NCBI GenBank assembly: GCA_013697265.1
Contig: JACCXE010000080.1
Coordinates: 1-8,292, forward strand
Direction of reading: 5' to 3'
DNA: 8,292 bases
DNA from: Actinomycetota bacterium
GTDB lineage: Bacteria; Actinomycetota; Acidimicrobiia; Acidimicrobiales; JACCXE01
The position numbers and the translations under genes are program-made. Positions 1 to 6,633 of this stretch are shown here, one piece after another (the stretch's first letter is position 1; each line of letters begins with the position of its first letter). The notes under the pieces are model-generated. The model worked only from the letters and a program-made list of their open reading frames with translations. It made no database searches and was not told where the DNA came from.

Positions 1-1312
1 GGGCGGCGTCGATTCCAAGATGGTCGATAGTCCATTCGGTGCTGAGGTAGGGGATGGCCAGGTCGTACAGCCCGCTGGCCACGAACACGCGTAGCTGGGG
101 GTTCTTGATCATGCTCAAACGCGTGGGGTGACCGGCGTCGAGGAAGCGGTTGGTGCCGTCGTCGCCCATCTTCCAAGGCCACGTCGTGGCCTGGTCGTAG
201 AACTCGTAGATCATGTCGGTCCGGACGCCCAGCTCATCGTGCAGGTAGTGGTTGAACGTGGTGGCGTAGGCCCCCCTGATCGCCGAGAAGCTGGGGTCGA
301 ACTCGACGTCGGCCGCGAGAGGATCGGGATCGATGCCGGTGAAGCGGGCGTCGAGGCGACCGACGCTGCGCCTCTCCGGGCGGAGCAGTGCTTTTCTGAA
401 GTGGTCGACCGTGATGCGGGCGTCGGCCAGGTCGATGAACTGCGGCGTCAGACCGGTGTAGGTCGCCAGACGCGCCACCATCTGGCCCCGCTCGTCCTTC
501 GGCGCCCGGCTGCCGGCGAGCAGGTGCTGGGCATAGGGCCCGAGGGCGAATTCCTCGACCTCGGCCAGCAGCTTGGGCAGCTTCGGAGCGCCGGGAAGCC
601 GGCCATGGAAGTGCGCGGCGGCCGCAAGGCTCGGCAGCGCGAGCACATAGCCCAGGTCGTTGCCGGGCACGAACGACAGCGTCTGGAACCACAGGCACGC
701 GCCGATTAGCACGATGCCGTTGAGCTCCATCCCGAAGCGCTCCTGGAGGCGGTTGGTGACGTGGGCCGCTCTGATGGTGCCGTAGCTTTCGCCGGCCAGA
801 AACTTGGGTGACGCCCACCGTGCGTTGCGACCGGTCCACAAGCGGATGAACTCCGAGACCCACTCGGCGTCCTCGATCACGCCGTGAAAGTTCTTGGGAT
901 CCTCGCCCTCGACGGCCCGGCTGTGCCCGGTGCTGACGGGGTCGATGAATACCAAATCGGACACGTCGAGCAGCGTGTGTTCGTTGTCCACGAGTTGGTA
1001 GGGCGGCGCCGACCCAGCCGCTGTGTTGTCGACCACGACGCGGCGCGGCCCGAACAGCCCTAGATGCAGCCACACCGACGACGAACCTGGGCCACCGTTG
1101 AACACGAACGTCACGGGTCGGTCGGGTGCGCCGCCGGTGCGGACGTAAGCGGCGAAGCCCATGGTGCACTTGGGTTTGCCGTCTCTATCGCGCAGCACGA
1201 GGGTGCCCGCCTCGGCGCGGTAGTCGAGCGCGCCGCGGCCCACCGACATCGCGTGCTGCGTGGTGGCGACGCAGTCTGTGGGTTCGACCCGGGGCCCGTC
1301 TTCGTCGGCCAT
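1..1312 (-). CDS. S10 family serine carboxypeptidase (3' end outside window)
   Basis: This is a serine carboxypeptidase-like alpha/beta hydrolase of peptidase family S10, which removes C-terminal residues from peptides. I translated 437 residues from the ATG at 1312-1310; the frame stays open to the left edge, so the C-terminus is cut off. The oxyanion-hole motif FNGGPGSSS is at residues 71-79, the nucleophile motif GESYG at 174-178 (Ser176), and the catalytic Asp is probably D417 in ASGLYDLAIPY. The catalytic His, expected some tens of residues later, lies outside the window. The N-terminus (MADEDGPRVE) is acidic with no hydrophobic stretch, so no signal peptide is visible and a cytoplasmic location is inferred. 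The start ATG shares one base with the TAA stop of the preceding PLP-enzyme gene (TAATG), which fixes the start and implies translational coupling. Family assignment is firm; the substrate is unknown. Confidence 0.93.
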   Translation of the reverse strand, partial: MADEDGPRVEPTDCVATTQHAMSVGRGALDYRAEAGTLVLRDRDGKPKCTMGFAAYVRTGGAPDRPVTFVFNGGPGSSSVWLHLGLFGPRRVVVDNTAAGSAPPYQLVDNEHTLLDVSDLVFIDPVSTGHSRAVEGEDPKNFHGVIEDAEWVSEFIRLWTGRNARWASPKFLAGESYGTIRAAHVTNRLQERFGMELNGIVLIGACLWFQTLSFVPGNDLGYVLALPSLAAAAHFHGRLPGAPKLPKLLAEVEEFALGPYAQHLLAGSRAPKDERGQMVARLATYTGLTPQFIDLADARITVDHFRKALLRPERRSVGRLDARFTGIDPDPLAADVEFDPSFSAIRGAYATTFNHYLHDELGVRTDMIYEFYDQATTWPWKMGDDGTNRFLDAGHPTRLSMIKNPQLRVFVASGLYDLAIPYLSTEWTIDHLGIDAA

Positions 1313-2439
1313 TACAAGCCTGACAACGCTTCGAGGACGCGGTCCATCTCGTCGTCGGTGTTGTAGAAGTGCGGAGACATGCGAACGAGCGCCTGTTGCG
1401 GGTGCGAAAGGATGCCGGCGGCGTCGAGGCACCGCGCCACCGGCACCGGGTCGCCGTCGGGCGCGTGGAACGCAATGATTCCAGAGGACTCCGCGCGCGT
1501 GCGGGGCCACGGGGCCGCGACCGTGAGCCCGAGCCGGTCCAAGCCCTCGGCCAGGCGACGCGAATGCGCCAGCACGCGGTCTTCGACCACATCGAAGCCG
1601 ACATCCTCGAGCAGGCCGACGGCGCCGAGAAAGCCGGCAATGTCGAGCCACGACGTGGCCGACTCCTCGAAACGCTTGGCCCCGTCCGCCCAGGCAAGCT
1701 CGGGGGCAAAGGGGTTGGGGTCCTTCATCGAACCCATGCCCACCAAGGGCGGCGTGAGCCGCTCGGCCGTTGCCGGGTGGACGAAGCAGAACCCGATGCC
1801 GGCCGGTCCCATAAGCCATTTGATCGCGCCCGCAGCCAACACGTCGATGTTGGCCGCTTCGACGTCGATGCGCACCGCGCCCACGCCCTGGATGCCGTCC
1901 ACGACGAAGGTGACCCCGCGACGCCTGCACTCAGCGCCGATGGCGGCAACGTCGAGGCGGTAGCCGTTCCAGAACTGCACGAAGCTGAGGCTGACCACGC
2001 GCGTGCGTTCATCCATGGCCTCGAACACGGCGTCGGGAGTGATGCGTCCCTCCACCGGCTCCACGAGGCGCAACTCGACGTCATGTCGCTCGAGGGCCAT
2101 CCAGGGAAAGAGGTTCGTCGGGTATTCCATGCGGGCGCCGACGACGTTGTCGCCCGCCCGCCAGTCGAGCCCGCTCGCCACCAGCGAGAGTCCGTGGGCC
2201 GTCGCCCGCGTGAACGCGATATTCGACGCGTCCGCGTTGATGAGCCGACCCAGCACTTCGCGCAGGGCGTTGCGGTCGGCGTAGTACTGCTCGGGCCAGT
2301 CCATGCTCTCGGTCATCGCATGCGCCACCCGGCAGATCGCGTCGCGCACCGGCAACGGCGTGGGCGAACCACCGCTGTGGCGCATCCAAACCTGTTTCTC
2401 AGCGAGCGGAAAGAGAACGCGCGCCTCCTCGGGGGTCAT
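1312..2439 (-). CDS. Class V aminotransferase-fold PLP-dependent enzyme
   Basis: This 375-residue fold-type I PLP enzyme belongs to the aminotransferase class V superfamily (cysteine desulfurase, selenocysteine lyase, isopenicillin-N epimerase and kynureninase relatives). The cofactor-binding Asp is D181 in VVDGIQGVG and the Schiff-base Lys is K207 in AGAIKWLMGPAGIGF. The C-terminal motif RMSPHFYNTDDEMD (353-366) is typical of the group. The catalytic-cysteine loop of SufS-type enzymes (consensus RxGxxC) is missing: the segment before RMSPHFYN reads GILSHPQQALV with no Cys. Desulfurase or selenocysteine lyase activity is therefore unlikely; a lyase, epimerase or aminotransferase on an amino acid is more plausible, but the substrate cannot be named. 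The start ATG overlaps the TGA of the upstream S9 peptidase gene by 4 nt (ATGA), and the stop overlaps the S10 peptidase start by 1 nt. It thus sits between two peptidase genes in one coupled unit. Confidence 0.92.
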   Translation of the reverse strand: MTPEEARVLFPLAEKQVWMRHSGGSPTPLPVRDAICRVAHAMTESMDWPEQYYADRNALREVLGRLINADASNIAFTRATAHGLSLVASGLDWRAGDNVVGARMEYPTNLFPWMALERHDVELRLVEPVEGRITPDAVFEAMDERTRVVSLSFVQFWNGYRLDVAAIGAECRRRGVTFVVDGIQGVGAVRIDVEAANIDVLAAGAIKWLMGPAGIGFCFVHPATAERLTPPLVGMGSMKDPNPFAPELAWADGAKRFEESATSWLDIAGFLGAVGLLEDVGFDVVEDRVLAHSRRLAEGLDRLGLTVAAPWPRTRAESSGIIAFHAPDGDPVPVARCLDAAGILSHPQQALVRMSPHFYNTDDEMDRVLEALSGL

Positions 2440-4316
2440 GCCTGCGCCCGTCCACCGAGGTGTTGAGCCAGGAAGGTTTCGACCCGACGGGCCAGATCCA
2501 GGCGCTGATCGTTGGTGCCGCCGGTCAGCGTGTGCCCCACGTCGGTGAGCACCACGAGCTCGTGGTCGATCCCGTTGGCGCTGAGCGCGGCAACCATCTG
2601 GTCGGCCTCTTCGAGGGTGACCCGCGGGTCGCGCTCACCGTAGATCAGGAGCAACGGCGCCGTGATGCGGTCGGCCACCCGCACCGGCGACCGCTCCCAC
2701 AGCAGGGCCTCGTCGGTGTCGGGGTCGCCGACGGCGGCGATCAGATAGGCGCGTTCGGCTCCCCAGTACGGCGGGAGGTTTCGCATCAGCGTGACGAGGT
2801 TCGCAGGTGCCGTGCCCGCAACCGCGCACGCGAGCAAGCCGGGGTCGAAGGCGGCGGTCACAAGGGTCTCGTAGCCACCGTAGGACGTGCCGAACATGGC
2901 GAGGCGGTCCGCGTCGGCGTAACCCCTGTCGACCGCATACGCGATTGCGTCGAGGACGTCGTGGTGCATGGCTCGTCCCCACTCACGGTGGCCCGCTGCG
3001 AGGAATTCTTTTCCGTAACCCGTGCTTCCCCGAAAGTTGACGTGCATGACCAGATACCCGCGGTTGGCCAAAAGTTGGCCCCACGGTTCGAAGCCCCATG
3101 TATTGCGGTCGGCCGGCCCGCCGTGGACCTTGGCCACGAGCGCGAGGTCCTGGCGCCCGGCACCGGGCGGAAACGTGAGATAGCCGTTGATCTCGAGGCC
3201 GTCGCGTGCCGTGAACGAGAACGGCTCCATCCGAGCCGGCTCGTAGGCTCGCAGCGCGGGCTGGTGTTCGAACACGAGTTGGGCGTCGCCCGTCTGGCGG
3301 TCATAGAGGTAGTACGCGCCGGGCTGGCGGTCGCCGGTCACCTGGAGCACCCACAGGCGATCGGCATCATCGCGGCTCTCGAGCATGAAGTCGCCCTCGT
3401 CGAGCGCCGCTACCGCGTCGAGATCGCGTCGGAGTGCGGGGTCGGCCAGGGCGTAGCTCATGCGATCTTTCGGGATGTAGGCGATCTCGGGTTCGTACGT
3501 CGCGGGGTTGTACGTCAGGAAGCGAACGTCGTAGCCCGGGTCGCCGACCACGGTGTCGAGCGCCTTCGTTTCGAGGTCGTAACGCACCACCCGTGCCGCG
3601 GGGGCGTCCTTGCTCGTGAGGAAGTACAGCGCCCGGCCGTCGGCCGAGAACCACATCGGAAAGACCGAGAAACTGACTTCGAAGGACTCGTCCTGACTGA
3701 ACTGAAGAACCGGGCGCCACTCGGCCCCCGCCGCGTCGCGCACGTGCAGCTCGCACCCGCCGCCAGGGAGTTGGGCGACGCCTGCCCGCACATTGAGTTC
3801 GGCGTCGACGCCCCACCGGCTGTAGCCCGGGTTTTGTGCCACCAACTCGAGCGCACCGGTGGACAGGGTGAGGTGGTAGGCGTCGTGCACGCTCGGATCA
3901 CGGTCGTTTATGCCGACGAGGATGGTGTCGGGGAACCGGCGGTCGACGCCCAGCACGAGGGCCTGAACGGCATCGAGGGACGTGAGAGCCCGGGTTTCGC
4001 CGCTCGCCACATCGGTGAGGTAGAGCTGGTGGTTCTCGTCGCCCCCGACGTCCTGGGAGTAGATCACGTGCCGGCCGTCAGGCGCCCACCAGTACTCATG
4101 GATGCCGCGCACGACGTCAGCGGTGAGCGGACGCGCCTTGGACGCGTCGCCGGCGCTCTCGACCGGAAGAACGAAGATGTTCGCCACCCCGTCCCGCGGC
4201 CCGACGAAGGCCAGCGTCGCGCCGTCGGGCGAGACTTTGAGAGCGGAACGCTCCTCGCCGCCGAAGATGACCGAACGCGGGATCAGGGTGACATCGGGAG
4301 CCAGCATTGCCGACAC
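2436..4316 (-). CDS. S9 family prolyl-oligopeptidase-type peptidase (acylaminoacyl/dipeptidyl peptidase-like)
   Basis: This 626-residue serine peptidase has a beta-propeller N-terminal half and an alpha/beta-hydrolase C-terminal half, as in family S9. Propeller blades of the WD40-like 'PDG' type are visible at SPDG (29-32), APDG (78-81) and SADG (224-227). The catalytic domain starts near 365. It carries HGGP at 398-401, the nucleophile elbow GTSYGG at 476-481 (Ser478), the Asp in GERDPRV (D563) and the His in DVGH (H595), so the triad is complete. Length fits the acylaminoacyl-peptidase/DPP-like S9C group. There is no signal peptide, so a cytoplasmic role in degrading short peptides or N-acyl-peptides is inferred. 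The listed start is GTG at 4316; an ATG three codons in (4307) is an equally possible start. Neither has a clear Shine-Dalgarno sequence. It is the first gene of the overlapping trio with the PLP enzyme and the S10 carboxypeptidase. Confidence 0.94.
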   Translation of the reverse strand: MSAMLAPDVTLIPRSVIFGGEERSALKVSPDGATLAFVGPRDGVANIFVLPVESAGDASKARPLTADVVRGIHEYWWAPDGRHVIYSQDVGGDENHQLYLTDVASGETRALTSLDAVQALVLGVDRRFPDTILVGINDRDPSVHDAYHLTLSTGALELVAQNPGYSRWGVDAELNVRAGVAQLPGGGCELHVRDAAGAEWRPVLQFSQDESFEVSFSVFPMWFSADGRALYFLTSKDAPAARVVRYDLETKALDTVVGDPGYDVRFLTYNPATYEPEIAYIPKDRMSYALADPALRRDLDAVAALDEGDFMLESRDDADRLWVLQVTGDRQPGAYYLYDRQTGDAQLVFEHQPALRAYEPARMEPFSFTARDGLEINGYLTFPPGAGRQDLALVAKVHGGPADRNTWGFEPWGQLLANRGYLVMHVNFRGSTGYGKEFLAAGHREWGRAMHHDVLDAIAYAVDRGYADADRLAMFGTSYGGYETLVTAAFDPGLLACAVAGTAPANLVTLMRNLPPYWGAERAYLIAAVGDPDTDEALLWERSPVRVADRITAPLLLIYGERDPRVTLEEADQMVAALSANGIDHELVVLTDVGHTLTGGTNDQRLDLARRVETFLAQHLGGRAQA

Positions 4317-4338
4317 CCAACCAAAGATGTGTGGGCTC

Positions 4339-4357
4339 GGTCAATGCACATTGCGCA
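4339..4357 (-). promoter_or_regulatory. Possible regulatory element in the acyl-CoA dehydrogenase/S9 peptidase gap
   Basis: The 82-bp gap (4317-4398) upstream of the S9 peptidase holds a 13-bp imperfect palindrome, TGCACATTGCGCA (4345-4357, five of six arm pairs). On the minus strand it is directly followed by a -35-like TTGACC (4344-4339). No matching -10 hexamer is visible between it and the start, so a promoter is not established. It could be an operator or part of an internal promoter for the peptidase unit, or chance. Confidence 0.2.
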
Positions 4358-4398
4358 GATCCCCCGGCCGGTCCCGTCGTACAGCGGTCCGATCTGGT

Positions 4399-5538
4399 TC
4401 ACACCGTTTGTGTTCGCGATTCGCGCCAAGTTTTGCCGACCTCGACGTCGATGTCGTGCGGGAGGCCCAAGACTCGTTCGCCGATGATGTTGCGCTGCAC
4501 CTCGCTGGTGCCGCCACCAACGGTCAGCGCGGGGGCGAACAGGTAGCCGTAATGCCACTGATCGCGGGTGGCGAGCATGCCGTGCGCGCCCGACAGGTCT
4601 TTCGCGATGCCCATGATGTGTTGGCCGTGCTCGTCGGCCAGCGCCTTGCGCACCGACGCCTCGGGGCCCGGCGGCCGTCCTTTGATGACTGCCGACACGG
4701 TGCGCAGCCGGATGAGGCGCAAGATCTCGGCCTCGGTGTAAACCGACGCTAGGCGCTGCCGCATGATCGGGTCACGCACGCCGAGGCCACGCGCGTAGTC
4801 CAGAAGATCCGACGCAGTCGGCCCCCGGCCCCACAACGCGCCTTCGCCCGACAGCGACACCCGTTCGTTGCCCAGCGTGACCTTGGCCAGCGCCCACCCG
4901 CCGTGCTTGGGACCGACGAGGTTTTCCTTCGGGATACGCACGTCGGTGAAGAACACCTCGTTGAACAGGTGCGCGCCGGTCATCTCGATGATCGGGCGCA
5001 CTTCTATGCCGGCCAGATCCATGGGGCAGACGAAGTACGACACGCCCTCGTGCTTGGGCTGATCGGGGTCGGTGCGGGCGATGAGGATGCCGAACTTGGC
5101 GACGTGGCCGAGCGACGTCCAGATCTTCTGGCCGTTCACGATCCACTCGTCGCCGTCTTCGACGGCGCGCGTCGACAGCGCGGCGAGGTCGGAGCCGGCG
5201 CCCGGCTCGCTGAAGAGTTGGCACCAGATGTCTTCGCCCGACAACAACTGCGGCAGGTACGTGTCTTTCTGCTCGTCGGTGCCGGCGTATGCGATGGTCG
5301 GGCCGGCCCAACCGATGCCGATCGGATTTACCGGACGGTTCACGCCGGCCTTGCGCAGTTCCTCGTCGATGATGATCTGCTCGATCGGATCGGCGTCGAG
5401 GCCCCACGGCTTGGGCCAGTGCGGCACCACATATCCGCCTTCGGCCAACGTCTTGCCGTCGGGGGACGGATGCGCGGCCAGCCACTCGCGCACGGCGAGG
5501 CGGCGGGGGTCGTCGTCGGCCGGAAGATCGAAGTCCAT
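4399..5538 (-). CDS. Acyl-CoA dehydrogenase, FadE type
   Basis: This 379-residue flavoprotein of the acyl-CoA dehydrogenase family introduces an alpha,beta double bond into an acyl-CoA, passing electrons to an electron-transfer flavoprotein. The N-terminal helical domain covers roughly 1-105. Signature 1 is LFSEPGAGSDL (108-118), the middle beta-domain includes NGQKIWTS (135-142), and signature 2 is GGGTSEVQRNIIGERVLGLP (341-360). The position of the medium-chain enzyme's catalytic Glu is Gly342 here. Glu225 in GNERVSLSG aligns with the base used by isovaleryl-CoA and long-chain dehydrogenases (known Glu254 and Glu261), so I infer E225 as the base. The ATG at 5538 gives a normal family N-terminus, and GGGGAG lies 9 nt upstream (5553-5548) as a plausible ribosome-binding site. 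A neighbouring divergent acyl-CoA synthetase supports a role in beta-oxidation. Chain length or steroid specificity cannot be read from the sequence. Confidence 0.95.
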   Translation of the reverse strand: MDFDLPADDDPRRLAVREWLAAHPSPDGKTLAEGGYVVPHWPKPWGLDADPIEQIIIDEELRKAGVNRPVNPIGIGWAGPTIAYAGTDEQKDTYLPQLLSGEDIWCQLFSEPGAGSDLAALSTRAVEDGDEWIVNGQKIWTSLGHVAKFGILIARTDPDQPKHEGVSYFVCPMDLAGIEVRPIIEMTGAHLFNEVFFTDVRIPKENLVGPKHGGWALAKVTLGNERVSLSGEGALWGRGPTASDLLDYARGLGVRDPIMRQRLASVYTEAEILRLIRLRTVSAVIKGRPPGPEASVRKALADEHGQHIMGIAKDLSGAHGMLATRDQWHYGYLFAPALTVGGGTSEVQRNIIGERVLGLPHDIDVEVGKTWRESRTQTV

Positions 5539-5540
5539 TA

Positions 5541-5570
5541 CAACGTGCTCCCCGGCCGCACGGGCCGTTG
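5541..5570 (-). promoter_or_regulatory. Hairpin over the acyl-CoA dehydrogenase ribosome-binding site
   Basis: The leader just before the acyl-CoA dehydrogenase start can fold in two ways. One uses CAAC/GTTG outer arms and GTGC/GCAC inner arms, with the GGGGAG-like ribosome-binding site largely in the loop. The other is a compact CGGCC/GGCCG stem (5553-5557 with 5563-5567) that takes the upstream end of that site into the stem. No T-run follows, so it does not look like a terminator. A translational control role is conjecture; GC-rich DNA makes short hairpins by chance. Confidence 0.22.
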
Positions 5571-5578
5571 TTTACCGC

Positions 5579-5617
5579 TCGCTCTCTGGCGTTCGCTCAC
5601 TCGCATCACTCGTTCAC
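5579..5617. repeat. Degenerate tandem octamer repeat (TCGYTCAC-like)
   Basis: On the plus strand the gap after the SDR gene holds a short direct repeat: TCGCTCAC (5593-5600), TCGCATCAC (5601-5609) and TCGTTCAC (5610-5617) are contiguous. A related TCGCTCTC lies at 5579-5586. The last copy includes the SDR stop codon (TGA on the minus strand at 5616-5614). As minus-strand RNA it reads as GUGAnCGA-like units. Function is unknown; it is too short and irregular for a CRISPR or a classic minisatellite. Confidence 0.5.
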
Positions 5618-6606
5618 TTAGCCTTCCACTTGGCCAGAACTTCGGCTTCTTTCGCGGCGTCGAGCGGGCCGCGCAACGGCGTGGCCCGGCGAGTGCGGTC
5701 CCACGCGAGGGTGTCGCGAACAACCTCGTCGATCGAGCGGAACGTCAACCCGGCATTGACGGCCGCGTCAACCGACACGGCCAACATGCCGGCGTTGTCA
5801 CTCATGCTCGGCAACCACACCGGCAGTTCGGCCCACGGCCCGACCTCGTGTTCCAGCAGGAACTCTTCGTCGACCCAGACGGGTGTCGCCGAGTTCGGGC
5901 CGGCCGCGGCAATGCACGCGTTGACCATCTCCTCGAGCGTCCACGGCGTGTCCGGCCCCGTGCCGTTGAACACACCCGACGTCTTGGCGTCCGCGGCGCT
6001 CACCATCCACTCCGACAGGTCACGCACGTCGGCCAACTGCACCGGCATGTCCCTCCAACCAGGCACGATCGCTTCTCCGCCGAGGTCGAAGCGGCGGGGC
6101 CAGTAGGTGAACCGGTCAGACGGGTCCCACGGGCCGACGATGAGACCGGGCCGCACGATCATCGCCCGATTGCCGTAGACCGAGCGCACCGCGTTTTCAC
6201 ACAACACCTTCAGCGGGCCATACGTCTCGCCTGTCACCTCGGTGACCGACTCGTCGTCGAGCGACCCGACCGGCGATTGCTCGTCGACGCCGGGCTTGGA
6301 CACGTCGCTGTAGACAGACACGCTCGACACGAACGTGTAATGCCCGACCCGATCAGCGAGGAGTTCGGCGAGGGGCCGCACATGGCCGGGCACGTAGCCA
6401 CACGTGTCGATCACGGCGTCCCACTCGCCGGTCTCCAACGCGGACAAGTCGTTGTCACGGTCCACGGCCAGGCGCTCCACACTCGGGAACAGATCGGGAT
6501 TAGTCTTGCCCCGATTGGCCAGCGTGACCTCGTGTCCACCGGCGAGCGCCGCGTCTACCAAATGCCGGCCCAGGAACATCGTCCCGCCGATCACCAGAAG
6601 CTTCAT
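5614..6606 (-). CDS. Atypical SDR, NAD-dependent epimerase/dehydratase family
   Basis: This 330-residue Rossmann-fold protein belongs to the NAD-dependent epimerase/dehydratase superfamily. The N-terminus MKLLVIGGTMFLGRHL has the glycine motif GGxxxxG (7-13) rather than the GxxGxxG of ordinary extended SDRs. This marks the atypical SDR subgroup related to CSP41-like and isoflavone-reductase-like proteins. The catalytic Ser region is FVSSVSVYS (92-100) and the YxxxK motif is YGPLK (Tyr129, Lys133), so the active-site residues are retained. The substrate is unknown: sugar-nucleotide, steroid or other ketone/alcohol substrates are possible. The frame stays open upstream across the start, but the ATG at 6606 is chosen because it puts the first Rossmann strand at the very N-terminus, as is usual. 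No Shine-Dalgarno precedes it. It diverges from the acyl-CoA synthetase and is followed after 75 bp by the acyl-CoA dehydrogenase. Confidence 0.92.
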   Translation of the reverse strand: MKLLVIGGTMFLGRHLVDAALAGGHEVTLANRGKTNPDLFPSVERLAVDRDNDLSALETGEWDAVIDTCGYVPGHVRPLAELLADRVGHYTFVSSVSVYSDVSKPGVDEQSPVGSLDDESVTEVTGETYGPLKVLCENAVRSVYGNRAMIVRPGLIVGPWDPSDRFTYWPRRFDLGGEAIVPGWRDMPVQLADVRDLSEWMVSAADAKTSGVFNGTGPDTPWTLEEMVNACIAAAGPNSATPVWVDEEFLLEHEVGPWAELPVWLPSMSDNAGMLAVSVDAAVNAGLTFRSIDEVVRDTLAWDRTRRATPLRGPLDAAKEAEVLAKWKAK

Positions 6607-6633
6607 AAGACCGGCACCGTATATTGCTGCCCC
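6607..6633. promoter_or_regulatory. 27-bp divergent control region with probable leaderless promoter
   Basis: Only 27 bp separate the two divergent ATG codons. An AT-rich patch contains TATATT (6620-6625), five of six matches to the -10 consensus for the plus strand. It ends 8 nt before the synthetase ATG, so transcription would begin at or within a few bases of the start codon. No convincing -35 was found. An imperfect inverted repeat, GGCACC (6613-6618) and GCTGCC (6626-6631), five of six pairs, brackets the patch and could be an operator controlling both genes. Neither gene has a Shine-Dalgarno sequence here, which fits leaderless translation, common in actinobacteria. The element is inferred, not proven. 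Confidence 0.45.

Noticed and set aside
128..1169. Open frames on both strands in the first kilobase (128-709 plus, 234-1169 minus).
   Set aside because: They are out-of-frame shadows of the S10 carboxypeptidase, whose frame (open to the left edge) carries the oxyanion, nucleophile and Asp motifs.
1369..2466. A 365-codon plus-strand open frame opposite the PLP-enzyme gene.
   Set aside because: It mirrors the real gene and shows no family motif; the PLP Lys and Asp motifs are on the minus strand.
4339..4344. TTGACC on the minus strand as a complete promoter for the S9 peptidase.
   Set aside because: No -10 hexamer lies at a suitable distance (no TAnnnT before the start codon), so it is kept only as part of a low-confidence element.
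2460..4487. A 675-codon plus-strand open frame opposite the S9 peptidase.
   Set aside because: The minus-strand frame has a complete Ser-Asp-His triad and propeller motifs; the plus-strand translation is a low-complexity shadow typical of high-GC coding DNA.
4903..6633. A long open plus-strand frame that runs, without a stop, into the acyl-CoA synthetase start, which could be read as a 1112-residue fusion protein.
   Set aside because: It is antisense to the dehydrogenase and SDR genes, which carry clear family motifs, and its translation is rich in Arg, His, Gly and Val with no domain. High-GC codon use suppresses stops in the antisense frame. The synthetase begins normally at 6634.
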